A stretch of 64,000 bases of DNA from Pustulibacterium marinum. Lineage in GTDB: Bacteria; Bacteroidota; Bacteroidia; Flavobacteriales; Flavobacteriaceae. Shown here in pieces: positions 34,069-43,755 of the stretch; position 1 is the stretch's first letter; every line of letters begins with the position of its first letter. Made by a program: the position numbers and the translations under genes. Under the pieces are notes generated by a model, which saw only the letters and a list, made by a program, of their open reading frames with translations, made no database searches and had not been told where the DNA came from. The stretch lies in contig NZ_FPBK01000011.1 of assembly GCF_900116665.1 (NCBI RefSeq), positions 62,001 through 126,000 on the forward strand, given 5' to 3'.

Positions 34069-35632
34069 TCTATACGCCATTCAAATTACGATAGCATCAG
34101 GATTTTTATATCTGATCTATTTCTTTTTATTGCGAAAAGAAAAGAGCTTTCATTTCAATAGATTTTATTTGTTGGGTTCCGTGATGTTGAGTTTGGTTTT
34201 GCCTTTTATTTCTATTCAACTAGAAAATGATTTGGTTCAATTACCTAGAATTATCACCGAGGTTCAAACGAGTTTACAACAATTTTCAGGTTTAGAGGAG
34301 AATCTTCAAAAGCAAACCGTGGCGGTTTTTCAGCAAGAACATGGAGTAGATTGGTTGGTGTACATTTACATTGGAATTACTTCAATTTTCTTGATCCGTT
34401 TTTTTTGGCAACTGTTTTCAATTTTTAAGCTCATGTTAGAGTCAGAAAAGAGAGCTGGTTTCAGAAGTATTTCAAACCCAAAACATCAATATCCATTTAG
34501 TTTTTTCCATTATATTTTGCTTCCGAAGGATTTCAAGATAGAAGAAAATCAATTAGTCATAGCACACGAAAAAGTTCATGTTCGTCAAAAGCATTCGGTA
34601 GATGTTGTGTTTTTAGAGTTGATGACTGCTTTGTGTTGGTTCAATCCGTTTATATGGCTCATAAAGCGAGCTGCCAAGCAGAATCATGAATTTTTAGCGG
34701 ACAAGGGAGCTTCCAACGAAAATACAGAAAACTATTTATTACAATTACTGAAAGTCATCAAACAGCAACATAAAGTATCCATTTCAAGTGGATTTTATTT
34801 CAATCAATCAAAAAATCGAATTATGATGTTACAACAACAAAAATCTTCATTTGTAAAAGTGTTTTCCAAAATTTCAATGGTACTAGGGTTGGTAAGTGTA
34901 TTCTTTCTGGTAAGTGCATTTTCAACCATCGAAAATTTAAAAGAAGAATTGCTTGCTATGCCGGTTGTACAGGAAAATGAATTGCTGAATTCTGGAGTTC
35001 GAAGTTTAGTAGAACAATTAGCACCCATTCAAAAAGATGTAAAAATTATTAAGTCGGAAGGATTTTCAAACAGTGCTATTATTTTGAATGAAAAGCCAAC
35101 AGTACGTACAAAACCTTTTGTGGTATTAGTGGATGCGGGGCACGGTGGAAAAGATCCCGGACATAACAATGAAAAAGTAGTGAATTTACAAATGGCCAAA
35201 AGATTGCAACAATTGAGCAATGAGCATGTAAAAATTTTGTTGGTTCGTGAAGGGGATTCTTATGTTGATTTGTACGACCGCGTAGCACTTGCAGATGAAG
35301 TGAAACCAGATCTTTTTCTCAGTTTACATTGTAATGCTCATGCACATTCAGAGAGACAAGGTATTGAGGTTTATTATTCTAACATGAATTTAAAAAATGA
35401 GGTTTCAAGAGATTATGGGACTACTTTATTAACCAATTTAATAGACAATACCATTATAGAAGACGGAAGGCTTAGAACTGCCAATTTTATTGTTTTGAGA
35501 AATAATTCCTGTCCAGCAATTATGTTAGAAATGGGCTTTTTAACTAATTCGAAGGATAAAGAAATGCTAACGAATGAAACATCTCAACAACACTATGCTG
35601 AAGTAGTTTTTAAAAGCTTGGAAAGTATGTAA
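34061..35632 (+). CDS. M56 (BlaR1-like) membrane metalloprotease fused to an N-acetylmuramoyl-L-alanine amidase
   Basis: A 523-residue fusion. Residues 1 to about 290 are an M56 protease: membrane segments near 8-24, 36-52, 98-118, 183-200 and 272-290, with the zinc motif HEKVH (169-173) and NHEFLADKGA (208-217) supplying the remaining ligand. Residues about 350-523 form an Amidase_3 domain with zinc ligands H361 (DAGHGG), E371 (NNEKVV) and H423 (SLHCNAH) and catalytic E490 (MLEMGF), so both enzymes look intact. The final membrane helix at 272-290 places the amidase in the periplasm if the M56 topology is standard. In BlaR1 this position holds a penicillin-binding sensor. The gene is coupled to the BlaI-type repressor. 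Confidence 0.92.
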   Translation: MNSLYAIQITIASGFLYLIYFFLLRKEKSFHFNRFYLLGSVMLSLVLPFISIQLENDLVQLPRIITEVQTSLQQFSGLEENLQKQTVAVFQQEHGVDWLVYIYIGITSIFLIRFFWQLFSIFKLMLESEKRAGFRSISNPKHQYPFSFFHYILLPKDFKIEENQLVIAHEKVHVRQKHSVDVVFLELMTALCWFNPFIWLIKRAAKQNHEFLADKGASNENTENYLLQLLKVIKQQHKVSISSGFYFNQSKNRIMMLQQQKSSFVKVFSKISMVLGLVSVFFLVSAFSTIENLKEELLAMPVVQENELLNSGVRSLVEQLAPIQKDVKIIKSEGFSNSAIILNEKPTVRTKPFVVLVDAGHGGKDPGHNNEKVVNLQMAKRLQQLSNEHVKILLVREGDSYVDLYDRVALADEVKPDLFLSLHCNAHAHSERQGIEVYYSNMNLKNEVSRDYGTTLLTNLIDNTIIEDGRLRTANFIVLRNNSCPAIMLEMGFLTNSKDKEMLTNETSQQHYAEVVFKSLESM

Positions 35633-37765
35633 TTAAGAAACTTTCTGAGTTTGTAATAACAATTCGTTAGAAATTCTAGCAATGTTGAACAAGACGATAG
35701 AGCTTTCTTTGCTGGATGTTTTTTTGAAGGTTTCTAATTCACATAACAAAAGTCTTGATTTTTCGGTAATCCTCTCAAAAGCAGCTTCGTTAAAATTATG
35801 ATGTTGCTGAATGGCTTCTAAAATTTCGGAAATACGTTCGCAAAATTGAATTTTATCAGCCGAAAGTTCTTGGTTGAAATGATGCGTTCCAAAGGCAGAA
35901 ATATAAGAAAGCAGGGAATGATTCAAATATGTGAAATCATACGCGGCATCTAAGGATTTTTGCTTGCGTTTGGGCTCAAAACTCATGCCTCGCCAAGCTT
36001 GTGTAAGATCGTTATCGGCATTGTTAGCGGTACGTTGGTAATGCAAATACGTATTGTAATCTATATCATTTTTGTAAATGCTATCAAAAAAGCGTTTGTT
36101 ACGTACCACAGCGGTTTGTAGCAAAGCTGGCAGTTGTTTGTAGCTCCAATCGGGCCAAAGAAATCGAATGGAAATATAGGTTAAAGCCGCACCAATCAAG
36201 GTGTCTATCAATCTTGGTTGCATCAATAACACGCCCGAATTTCCTAAAATATCAAAAATCTCTAATACAAAAGTGGTGATGAAAACCACTGCCACGGTAT
36301 AGAATGTTCGCACATATTTAAAGAAAATGTAGGCTGAAAGGAGTAGAATTACAATTTGTCCGGTAACGGATGAAATCATATGTGCTACCGAAATTCCTAA
36401 AATAACCCCAACAATGGTTCCTATAATTCTATGAATGATACGTTGTTTGGTAGCAGAATAGGTTTGTTGTAACACCAAAAGTGATGTGAGTAGAATCCAG
36501 TCTCCTTTTTCAAAATTGAAGTAATACTTCAACGCATAACCAGCAACCAAACAAACGGTTAAGCGAATGGCGTGACGAAAACGTAAATGCTTAGGATGCA
36601 GTAATTTTTTAAGAGAAACTCCTGCTTTTTTCGCTTTGAATTCAGATTTAGAAGGAACAGTATCTAAATGTTTGGCATCTAGATTACTCAAAATTTCTTC
36701 CAGCTTAGAAATGTTGGTAAATAGCAATGAAAGCGCCGGAGTTTGCGCACTTTCTTTATGTAATTTAAAAAGTTCTGTCAAGGCTTTTTTGGTCCAGATA
36801 AGACTTGTAGGATGTTCGTATTCCGTTTCGGTTAAAATGCTATCTGCATAGGTTTGAATGGCAATGCCAATCTCTTTCATTAGTTGACCTAAACCGGTAA
36901 TGAGTTCCTGATTTTCTGAATTTTCACTAAGAATGTCATATTCTTCATGGCTTGAAGTAGCGCGTCGTTGAATTTCTTGCAACAAATACCAACGATTAAA
37001 ATATTCAGCTAAATGAGGTAAAGAGGCTTCGGAAGATTCAGCTCCGTAGCTGTATAAATCGTTTTTAATTTGATTGATTTTCTGAGAAACTTCAATATTT
37101 TTTTGCGCTAATTGATTTCGAATTTCTTTTTGTTCTTTGGTATCACTCGGGAACAATGTTGCTTTCAGCGTTACATATTCCGAAATTCTTGTAAAACCAA
37201 AAGACATTTGTTCTTCCAGCAATCGCCATGGATTGGTATAAGCAATAGCTAACGATAAAATAGCATAAATCAAACCACCTATAGGCATTACAATGGGTTG
37301 AAAATACCAAGGATTTCCCAATCCTGCACCTAACATAACATAGATTGAAATTAATAAAGATCCGTAGGTAATTCCTTGAAATCTAGCATTAATACCGCCT
37401 AAAATAGTGAACGAAAAAGTGAACACCGCTAAACCAATTCCAAACCCTAACGGATGCGGTCTTAATAATTCTACGCCAGCAGCTACCAATACAAAGATGA
37501 GGTAGGTGAGGAGAATGGCTTTGAGTTTGCCTCTTGGGTGTACATCGGTTTCAGAAAGCGCCATGGCTACCACTCCCAACGCTAAGGTGGCTCCGATGCC
37601 GTTGTAGCCTAAAGCAACGCACGGAATTAATAATAATGCAATACTGATTAATACTTTTAAAGCCCAAAGGTTGTTGGGTTTTGTCCAGAATTTTTGAATC
37701 CAAATGGTACGGATTTCTCGTTGTATGTTTGCTAAATTTGCGTTCAATGGAGGTGGTTTTAACAA
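35633..37765 (-). CDS. FUSC/YccS-family inner-membrane protein
   Basis: A 710-residue protein of two repeated halves, each with about six hydrophobic helices (about 38-185 and 395-555) followed by a long cytoplasmic helical region. The text ALGYNGIGATLALGVVAMAL and RHAIRLTVCLVAGYALKYYF..GDWILLTSLLVLQ is typical of the YccS/YhfK group, putative aromatic-acid or toxic-compound efflux proteins; function is not settled. The start is uncertain: no ATG is available and TTG at 37765 is the best candidate. Its stop codon is directly next to that of the convergent M56-amidase gene. Confidence 0.9.
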   Translation of the reverse strand: MLKPPPLNANLANIQREIRTIWIQKFWTKPNNLWALKVLISIALLLIPCVALGYNGIGATLALGVVAMALSETDVHPRGKLKAILLTYLIFVLVAAGVELLRPHPLGFGIGLAVFTFSFTILGGINARFQGITYGSLLISIYVMLGAGLGNPWYFQPIVMPIGGLIYAILSLAIAYTNPWRLLEEQMSFGFTRISEYVTLKATLFPSDTKEQKEIRNQLAQKNIEVSQKINQIKNDLYSYGAESSEASLPHLAEYFNRWYLLQEIQRRATSSHEEYDILSENSENQELITGLGQLMKEIGIAIQTYADSILTETEYEHPTSLIWTKKALTELFKLHKESAQTPALSLLFTNISKLEEILSNLDAKHLDTVPSKSEFKAKKAGVSLKKLLHPKHLRFRHAIRLTVCLVAGYALKYYFNFEKGDWILLTSLLVLQQTYSATKQRIIHRIIGTIVGVILGISVAHMISSVTGQIVILLLSAYIFFKYVRTFYTVAVVFITTFVLEIFDILGNSGVLLMQPRLIDTLIGAALTYISIRFLWPDWSYKQLPALLQTAVVRNKRFFDSIYKNDIDYNTYLHYQRTANNADNDLTQAWRGMSFEPKRKQKSLDAAYDFTYLNHSLLSYISAFGTHHFNQELSADKIQFCERISEILEAIQQHHNFNEAAFERITEKSRLLLCELETFKKTSSKESSIVLFNIARISNELLLQTQKVS

Positions 37766-37835
37766 TACAAAGTTAACAAGGATTTTGAGGAAAAGACTAA
37801 CAAATGTTTTATTTCAAAAAAAATACTAGGTCAAT

Positions 37836-37862
37836 AAAAAGCCGCTCATTGAGCGGCTTTTT
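37836..37862 (-). terminator. Bidirectional-type terminator after fadE
   Basis: AAAAAGCCGCTC (37836-37847) and GAGCGGCTTTTT (37851-37862) are perfectly complementary, with loop ATT. The stem lies 28 bp past the fadE stop on the minus strand and closes the fad operon. Confidence 0.93.
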
Positions 37863-37890
37863 CCTATTACTAACTATCTAATCAACCACC

Positions 37891-39699
37891 TTAAAAACAA
37901 TACTTGTTTTCTTCGGTAACTTTTTCTGCAATCATGTTTCGCAATGCAATTACGTTGGGCATATTGGTGTATTTGGTAAAACGTTTTAAGCCCATAAGCA
38001 TCATACGTTGTTCATCGCCTTCAGAGAAAGAAATAATAGCTTCTTTTCCTTTATTATTGATTTTCTCTACCGCATTGAACAAATTCAATTGCGCCATGGC
38101 TATTTGATATTTACTTGCTTCTTCACCGTTGCGTTTGGCATTCTTTTCAGCTCTTAAAATTGCCGATTCAGCCATGTATACTTCAATCAAAATATCGGAA
38201 GCGGCCATTAATAATTGTTGATGTTGTTCCAATTCGGTTCCGTATTTCTGAGCTGCTGATCCTGCGACCATTAAAAATACTTTTTTTAACTTGCCTAGAA
38301 TTTCTTTTTCTTCGGAAAGTACTTCGGAATAATCAGGAATATCAAAAGACGGAATACTCATAAGTTCATCTTTCACTGCCATCGCCGGACCTAACAAATC
38401 TACATGACCTTTCATGGCTTTTTTGATGAGCATTCCCACGGAAAGCATTCTGTTAATTTCGTTAGTTCCTTCATAAATTCTGGCAATTCTGGCATCTCTC
38501 CACGCAGCTTCCATTGGAGTATCTGCTGAAAAGCCCATTCCACCAAAAATCTGAATTCCTTCATCAGTACAATTTTGACAATCTTCAGACGCTGCTACTT
38601 TCAAAATAGAACATTCAATTGCAAATTCTTCAACACCTTTCAACTCTGCTTCTTGGTGACTATTTCCAGCATCGATTCTAGCTTGAATTCTATCTTCAAT
38701 AGCTTTTGCAGCGCGGTAAGAAGCCGATTCGTCTACGAAAGCTTTGGTAGCTATTTCTGCAATTTTACCTTTGATAGCGCCAAATTTTGCGATTGGAGTT
38801 TTGAATTGAATACGTTCATTCGCATATTTTACCGATTCGGTAATTACACGACGTTGCGCATCTAAACAAGCCGCAGCCAATTTAATTCGACCCACATTTA
38901 GCGCATTCATGGCGATTTTAAAACCATTTCCTCTTTCCGAAAGCATATTCTCAACCGGAACTTTCGTGTCACTGAAAAATACTTGGCGGGTAGAAGAGGA
39001 GTGAATACCTAGTTTGTGTTCTTCTTCACCTAGCGTAATTCCGTTTGGATTTTCAGCATCGTATTCAACGATAAATCCAGTGATGTTTTTATCATCTTCA
39101 ATTCTTGCAAAAACGATCATCAAATTACAGAAACCAGCATTTGAAATCCACATTTTTTGTCCGTTGATGTGATAGTGTTTTCCATCTTCGGAAAGCGTTG
39201 CTTTTGTTTTTCCTGAATTGGCATCAGATCCTGCTCCGGGCTCCGTTAAGCAATATGCGCCAAACCATTCTCCGGTAGCTAATTTTGGGATGTATTTTTC
39301 TTTTTGAGTTGCTGTTCCGTATAGTAAAATTGGTAAAGTTCCAATTCCGGTGTGCGCTCCAAAAGCAGTGGCTAAAGATCCTGTGGCTCCCGAAATATAG
39401 TCGCAAACCAACATGGTAGTTACAAAGCCCATTCCGAGCCCGCCATATTCTTCAGGAACGGCGATTCCTAATAGGCCAAGCTCACCAAGTTTTTTCATGA
39501 TTTCTTCCGTAAAGGCATAATCCTTTTTCTCAAATCTTGGTTTATTAGGCCAAACTTCTTTATCGATAAACTCTTTTACAGAGTCGCGCATCATTTGTTG
39601 TTCCTCCGAAAAATCTTCAGGAGTAAATACGTTTTCACAAGCGGTATCTTTTACAATAAACTGACCGCCACGGGTGATATCTTGTTGTACAGTTTCCAT
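37891..39699 (-). CDS. fadE: Acyl-CoA dehydrogenase, FadE type
   Basis: A 602-residue flavoenzyme for the first step of fatty-acid beta-oxidation. Key text: YGGLGMGFVTTMLV, WFGAYCLTEPGAGSDANS (FAD/substrate region), WISNAGFCNLMIVFARI, CQNCTDEGIQIFGGMGFSADTPMEAAWRDARIARIYEGTNEINRM with the C-terminal catalytic segment. The extra 200-residue C-terminal helical domain fits the long ACAD group (VLCAD or B. subtilis FadE-like). METVQQ at 39699 is chosen as the start; the frame runs further upstream and would overlap fadA. It is the last gene of the operon. Confidence 0.95.
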   Translation of the reverse strand: METVQQDITRGGQFIVKDTACENVFTPEDFSEEQQMMRDSVKEFIDKEVWPNKPRFEKKDYAFTEEIMKKLGELGLLGIAVPEEYGGLGMGFVTTMLVCDYISGATGSLATAFGAHTGIGTLPILLYGTATQKEKYIPKLATGEWFGAYCLTEPGAGSDANSGKTKATLSEDGKHYHINGQKMWISNAGFCNLMIVFARIEDDKNITGFIVEYDAENPNGITLGEEEHKLGIHSSSTRQVFFSDTKVPVENMLSERGNGFKIAMNALNVGRIKLAAACLDAQRRVITESVKYANERIQFKTPIAKFGAIKGKIAEIATKAFVDESASYRAAKAIEDRIQARIDAGNSHQEAELKGVEEFAIECSILKVAASEDCQNCTDEGIQIFGGMGFSADTPMEAAWRDARIARIYEGTNEINRMLSVGMLIKKAMKGHVDLLGPAMAVKDELMSIPSFDIPDYSEVLSEEKEILGKLKKVFLMVAGSAAQKYGTELEQHQQLLMAASDILIEVYMAESAILRAEKNAKRNGEEASKYQIAMAQLNLFNAVEKINNKGKEAIISFSEGDEQRMMLMGLKRFTKYTNMPNVIALRNMIAEKVTEENKYCF

Positions 39700-39727
39700 A
39701 ACCTTTTTTTTATTTTGAATTGATATT

Positions 39728-40909
39728 TTATAAAAGTTCAAAGATTCCCGCAGCGCCTTGTCCGGTACCTACACACATGGTCACCATACCGTATTTATTG
39801 CCGCGTTTTTTCATTTCGTCAAATAATTGAACCGATAGTTTAGCTCCAGTACAGCCCAGCGGATGTCCTAAAGCAATAGCTCCTCCGTTCACGTTTACGA
39901 TATCGGGATTTAAACCTAACTCACGGATAACAGCTAAAGATTGCGAAGCAAAAGCTTCGTTCAGTTCAATTAAATCGATTTGATCTTGTTGCATTCCAGC
40001 CTGTTTTAAAGCCTTTGGAATTGCTTTCACCGGACCGATTCCCATAATTCTTGGTTCTACACCAGCTGCTGCGTATGACACCAATCTTGCAATAGGTTCT
40101 ACGTTTAATTCTTTGACCATTTCTTCACTCATGATCATTACAAAGGCAGCGCCATCACTCATTTGTGATGAATTTCCAGCCGTTACAGATCCATCTGCCG
40201 CAAAAACAGGACGAAGTTTGTTCAATACTTCGATGGAAGTATCGGCTCTCGGTCCTTCATCTTTAGCAACGGTATAGGTTTTAGAAGCTTTTTTTCCGTT
40301 AGCATCAATGTAAACTTGCTCAATATCAATAGGAACAATTTGATCTTTGAAACGGTCTTTAGCTTGTGCTTTTAGCGCTTTTTGATGTGAATGGTAAGCA
40401 AACTCATCTTGATCTTTTCTAGATACATTGAATTGTTTGGCAACAGCTTCGGCCGTAAGTCCCATTCCCCAATAATAATCTTCGTGACCTTCTTTGGCAA
40501 TGCCATAATCTGGAGTTGGTTTGTAACCACCCATGGGAATATAACTCATACTTTCGGCGCCACCAGCAATAATGCAATCGGCCATTCCGGTCTGGATCTT
40601 AGCAGTTGCAATTCCAATTGTTTCTAATCCAGATGCGCAATAACGATTCACCGTTACACCAGGAACATCTTCTATCTTAAGTCCCATTAAAGATATGAGT
40701 CGGCCCATATTGAGACCTTGTTCGGCTTCCGGCATGGCATTCCCAACAATAACATCATCAATTCTCGTTTTGTCAAAATCGGGTAACTCATTCATCATGT
40801 ATTGAATGGTTTCTGCCGCCAATTCATCCGGACGTTTGAAACGGAACAATCCTTTTGGAGCTTTTCCAACGGCAGTTCTATATGCTTTTACTATATATGC
40901 GGTTTTCAT
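39728..40909 (-). CDS. fadA: Acetyl-CoA acyltransferase (3-ketoacyl-CoA thiolase)
   Basis: A 393-residue thiolase completing beta-oxidation by CoA-dependent cleavage. Active-site C91 in [13 protein letters not shown], the His motif [16 protein letters not shown], and the second Cys in [13 protein letters not shown] are all present. It is 28 bp upstream of fadE. The region between fadA and the fadN-like gene holds a four-helix-bundle gene with repeat arrays instead of the usual short spacer. The order fadN-fadA-fadE matches the Bacillus subtilis operon. Confidence 0.96.
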   Translation of the reverse strand: MKTAYIVKAYRTAVGKAPKGLFRFKRPDELAAETIQYMMNELPDFDKTRIDDVIVGNAMPEAEQGLNMGRLISLMGLKIEDVPGVTVNRYCASGLETIGIATAKIQTGMADCIIAGGAESMSYIPMGGYKPTPDYGIAKEGHEDYYWGMGLTAEAVAKQFNVSRKDQDEFAYHSHQKALKAQAKDRFKDQIVPIDIEQVYIDANGKKASKTYTVAKDEGPRADTSIEVLNKLRPVFAADGSVTAGNSSQMSDGAAFVMIMSEEMVKELNVEPIARLVSYAAAGVEPRIMGIGPVKAIPKALKQAGMQQDQIDLIELNEAFASQSLAVIRELGLNPDIVNVNGGAIALGHPLGCTGAKLSVQLFDEMKKRGNKYGMVTMCVGTGQGAAGIFELL

Positions 40910-40920
40910 GTTTTTATTTT

Positions 40921-40950
40921 AGTATTGAGTATTGAGAATCTAGTATTGAG
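40921..40950. repeat. GTATTGAG array bracketing the second four-helix-bundle gene
   Basis: GTATTGAG occurs at 40922-40929, 40929-40936 and 40943-40950, with AATCTA in between. It ends at the stop codon of the four-helix-bundle gene (40952). The fadA start is 12 bp away on the other side. Confidence 0.65.
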
Positions 40951-40951
40951 A

Positions 40952-41299
40952 TTAAAGTTTCTTTTGAAACGCATAGTTCATTTTTTGAATTTCAATACAC
41001 AGATCAACAACAGGTTTTACATGTTTTTTTGAAATTAAGTTCAATTCTATTGCTAAAATTAACTGAGTTTGCAGTTCGTAAGCAGAACCATTGGCTATGC
41101 CTAGAAAATGTTTAAACTCATTATTCGTATTTCTTCCAGCTCCTTCTGCTATATTCGAAGAAATGGATACAGCGCTTCTTTTTAATTGTGATGTAAGACC
41201 AAATTTTTCATCTATAGGTAATTGGGCAGTCAACAAGTAGACTTCTTTTACCAACTCAATTGATTTTTTCCAGATTTTTAAGTCTTCAACTTTGTGCAT
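40952..41299 (-). CDS. Four-helix-bundle protein, 23S rRNA intervening-sequence family, copy 2
   Basis: A 115-residue helical protein homologous to the one at 3788-4144: HKVEDLKIWKKSIELVKEVY, LTSQLKRSAVSISSNIAEGAGR, HFLGIANGSAYELQTQLILAIEL. The function of the family is unknown. It sits inside the fad operon, between fadN and fadA, in the same direction. The flanking arrays (GTATTGAG on one side, ATCTA/CTCA text on the other) begin and end right at its start and stop codons and at the fadN stop, so the gene looks like an inserted unit that left the operon readable. Confidence 0.93.
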   Translation of the reverse strand: MHKVEDLKIWKKSIELVKEVYLLTAQLPIDEKFGLTSQLKRSAVSISSNIAEGAGRNTNNEFKHFLGIANGSAYELQTQLILAIELNLISKKHVKPVVDLCIEIQKMNYAFQKKL

Positions 41300-41331
41300 C
41301 TCACATCTATTATCTCAATTCTAGTATCTAG
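41300..41331. repeat. Low-complexity array between fadN and the four-helix-bundle gene
   Basis: The stretch is built from ATCT(A), CTCA and CTAG elements (CTCACATCTATTATCTCAA, then CTAGTATCTAG). It starts next to the four-helix-bundle start codon and overlaps the fadN stop codon (41328-41330). It resembles the array on the other side in the ATTGAG/CTCAAT word read on opposite strands. Confidence 0.5.
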
Positions 41332-43733
41332 TTTCTTAGCGGTTTTCCGGTTTTTAGCATGTGTTGTATGCGCTCTAGTGTTTTTCTTTCGGTACATAAT
41401 GAAAGGAAAGCTTCACGTTCTAGGTCTAACAAATAGTCTTCTGAAACTAATGAAGGTTCAGACAAATCTCCACCAGCCATTACGTAGGCTAATTTGTTTG
41501 CTATTTTCTGATCGTGTTCCGAAATGTATTTTCCGGCTTTCATAGAATCGGTTCCTACTAAAAACATTCCTAAAGCTTGTTTTCCTAAAACCTTCACATC
41601 CTTGCGCTTGATGGGTTGTGTATAACCAGCATCAGCGAGTATTCTGGCGTGTTTTTTAGCTTCCGCCAACTGTCTGTCTTTATTCACAACAACTACGTCT
41701 TTTCCTTTTTGAAGAATTCCAAGATCGAAAGCTTCATGTGCAGACGTAGAAACTTTTGCCATACCAATGGTTAGAAAATATTCCTGAAGTACATTTAGCT
41801 CTACATCATTTTTTCTGAAGGTATCCGAAGCTCTCAACGTCATTTCTTTAGAACCTCCACCACCGGGAATTACACCAACTCCAAACTCTACCAAACCAAT
41901 GTAGGTTTCTGCTGCCGCAACAATTTTATCGGCATGTAATGATAATTCACAACCTCCACCTAACGTCATTCCATGGGGAGCAGAAATTACCGGAATTGAA
42001 GAGTAGCGCATGCGCATCATGGTGTTTTGAAACATTTTGATAGCCATGTTCAACTCGTCATAATCTTGTTCTATCGCCATCATGAAAATCATGGCAATAT
42101 TGGCACCAACCGAGAAATTTGCTCCTTGGTTTCCAACAACCAAACCTTCAAAATCTTTTTCAGCAAGATCAACCGCTTTGTTGAGTCCGGCAATAACATC
42201 ACCGCCCAACGTATTCATTTTCGATTGGAATTCACAATTTAGAATTCCATCTCCTAAATCTTCAATAACAACACCGCTGTTCTTCCAAACTTCATTCGAT
42301 TTTCTGATGTTGTCTAAAATGATAAATCCTTCCTGACCAGGTTTTTTGACTTGTTTTTCCTGAGGAATATCATAATAAAAAGTAGCTCCTTCTTTAACGG
42401 TATAGAATGAAGAATTTCCGTTGGAAATCATTTTGGTAACCCATTCAGCAGGTGCAAGACCTTCGGCTTTCATGAGTTCAATTCCTTTTTCAACTCCGAT
42501 GGCATCCCAAATTTCGAACGGACCATTTTCCCAGCCAAAACCAGCTTTCATGGCATCGTCAATTCGGTATAATTCATCTGAGATTTCAGGAATTCTATTT
42601 TGTACATAGGCAAAAAGCGAGGCAAAGTTTTTTCTGTAAAATTCTCCAGCTTTGTCTTTTCCGCTTACCAAAACTTTAAATCTATCGATAGGTTTATCTA
42701 TCGTTTTCGTAAGTTCTAGTGTAGCGAATTTTGCTTTTTGTTGCGGTTTGTATTCCAAAGAATTGAGGTCGAGTGCTAAAATTTCGCTTTTTCCATCTTC
42801 ACTCTTTACTTTTTTAAAGAACCCTTGTCCGGTTTTGCTTCCTAACCATTTATTTTCCATCATGGTATTGATGAAATCAGGAAGTTTGAACAATTCGTGT
42901 GCTTCGTCATTCGGGCAGTTTTCATATAAACCATTGGCTACGTGCACCAAAGTATCTAAACCAACCACATCTACAGTTCTAAAGGTTGCCGACTTTGGAC
43001 GACCAATTACGGGGCCAGTTAATTTATCAACTTCCTCTACCGTTAACCCTAATTCTTTCACTTGATGAAACAAGCTTTGGATACCAAAAATACCAATTCG
43101 GTTACCAATAAAAGCAGGGGTGTCTTTTGCTAAAACAGAGGTTTTTCCTAAGAATTTTTCGCCATAGCTCATCAAGAAATCAATCACTTCCGGTTTGCAA
43201 TTTGGTCCCGGAACTACCTCAAACAACTTTAAATAACGTGGCGGATTGAAAAAATGCGTTACCGCAAAATGTTGTTGAAAATCTTCAGACCTTCCTTTGT
43301 TCATAAAATGAATAGGAATTCCGGAGGTGTTGGAAGTAATTAACGTTCCAGGTTTTCTATATTTTTCAATCTGTTCAAAAACCGATTGTTTGATGTCCAA
43401 CCGTTCTACTACAACTTCGATAATCCAATCAACCTCTGCAATCTTTTGAATATCATCTTCTAAATTTCCAGTAGTAATTCGTTCTGCAAATTTTTGATGA
43501 TGAATAGGAGAGGGTTTTGATTTGATGGATTTCATCAAGTTTTCCGTAGCAATTCGGTTTCTAACCAAAGGATGTTCTAAGGTGAGGCCTTTGGCTTTTT
43601 CTTTATCCGAAAGTTCTTTAGGCACAATGTCTAGCAAGAGCACTTGAGCGCCAATATTGGCAAAGTGACAGGCGATTCCGCTACCCATAATACCGGAACC
43701 AATGACTGCAACTTTGTTAATTCTTCTTTTCAT
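41328..43733 (-). CDS. fadN: 3-hydroxyacyl-CoA dehydrogenase/enoyl-CoA hydratase, FadN type
   Basis: An 801-residue multifunctional beta-oxidation enzyme. The dehydrogenase part comes first: KVAVIGSGIMGSGIACHFANIG (NAD site), EVVVERLDIK, TSNTSGIPI and HFFNPPRYLKLFEVVPG. The crotonase part lies in the C-terminal third: NFSVGANIAMIFM and APHGMTLGGGCELSLHADKIVAAAETYIGLVEFGVGVIPGGGG. This order is the reverse of E. coli FadB/FadJ and matches B. subtilis FadN. The frame is open a further 68 codons upstream, into the marR gene, but MKRRINKVAVIG at 43733 is the true N-terminus. It lies 22 bp after marR. Confidence 0.96.
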   Translation of the reverse strand: MKRRINKVAVIGSGIMGSGIACHFANIGAQVLLLDIVPKELSDKEKAKGLTLEHPLVRNRIATENLMKSIKSKPSPIHHQKFAERITTGNLEDDIQKIAEVDWIIEVVVERLDIKQSVFEQIEKYRKPGTLITSNTSGIPIHFMNKGRSEDFQQHFAVTHFFNPPRYLKLFEVVPGPNCKPEVIDFLMSYGEKFLGKTSVLAKDTPAFIGNRIGIFGIQSLFHQVKELGLTVEEVDKLTGPVIGRPKSATFRTVDVVGLDTLVHVANGLYENCPNDEAHELFKLPDFINTMMENKWLGSKTGQGFFKKVKSEDGKSEILALDLNSLEYKPQQKAKFATLELTKTIDKPIDRFKVLVSGKDKAGEFYRKNFASLFAYVQNRIPEISDELYRIDDAMKAGFGWENGPFEIWDAIGVEKGIELMKAEGLAPAEWVTKMISNGNSSFYTVKEGATFYYDIPQEKQVKKPGQEGFIILDNIRKSNEVWKNSGVVIEDLGDGILNCEFQSKMNTLGGDVIAGLNKAVDLAEKDFEGLVVGNQGANFSVGANIAMIFMMAIEQDYDELNMAIKMFQNTMMRMRYSSIPVISAPHGMTLGGGCELSLHADKIVAAAETYIGLVEFGVGVIPGGGGSKEMTLRASDTFRKNDVELNVLQEYFLTIGMAKVSTSAHEAFDLGILQKGKDVVVVNKDRQLAEAKKHARILADAGYTQPIKRKDVKVLGKQALGMFLVGTDSMKAGKYISEHDQKIANKLAYVMAGGDLSEPSLVSEDYLLDLEREAFLSLCTERKTLERIQHMLKTGKPLRN

Positions 43734-43755
43734 TAGTATTGAATTTGTTTTTTGA

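Noticed and set aside
34061-35632. M56-amidase fusion as an artefact of a lost stop codon
   Set aside because: The frame is continuous, the linker is about 60 residues long, and both domains keep all active-site residues, so a genuine fusion is more likely.
40921-40950. CRISPR array
   Set aside because: Units are only 8 bp, partly overlapping, with no spacers of constant size and no cas genes in the window.
42652-43065. 137-codon open frame opposite fadN
   Set aside because: Antisense shadow of a well-conserved gene, rich in Ser and Phe, with no recognisable domain.
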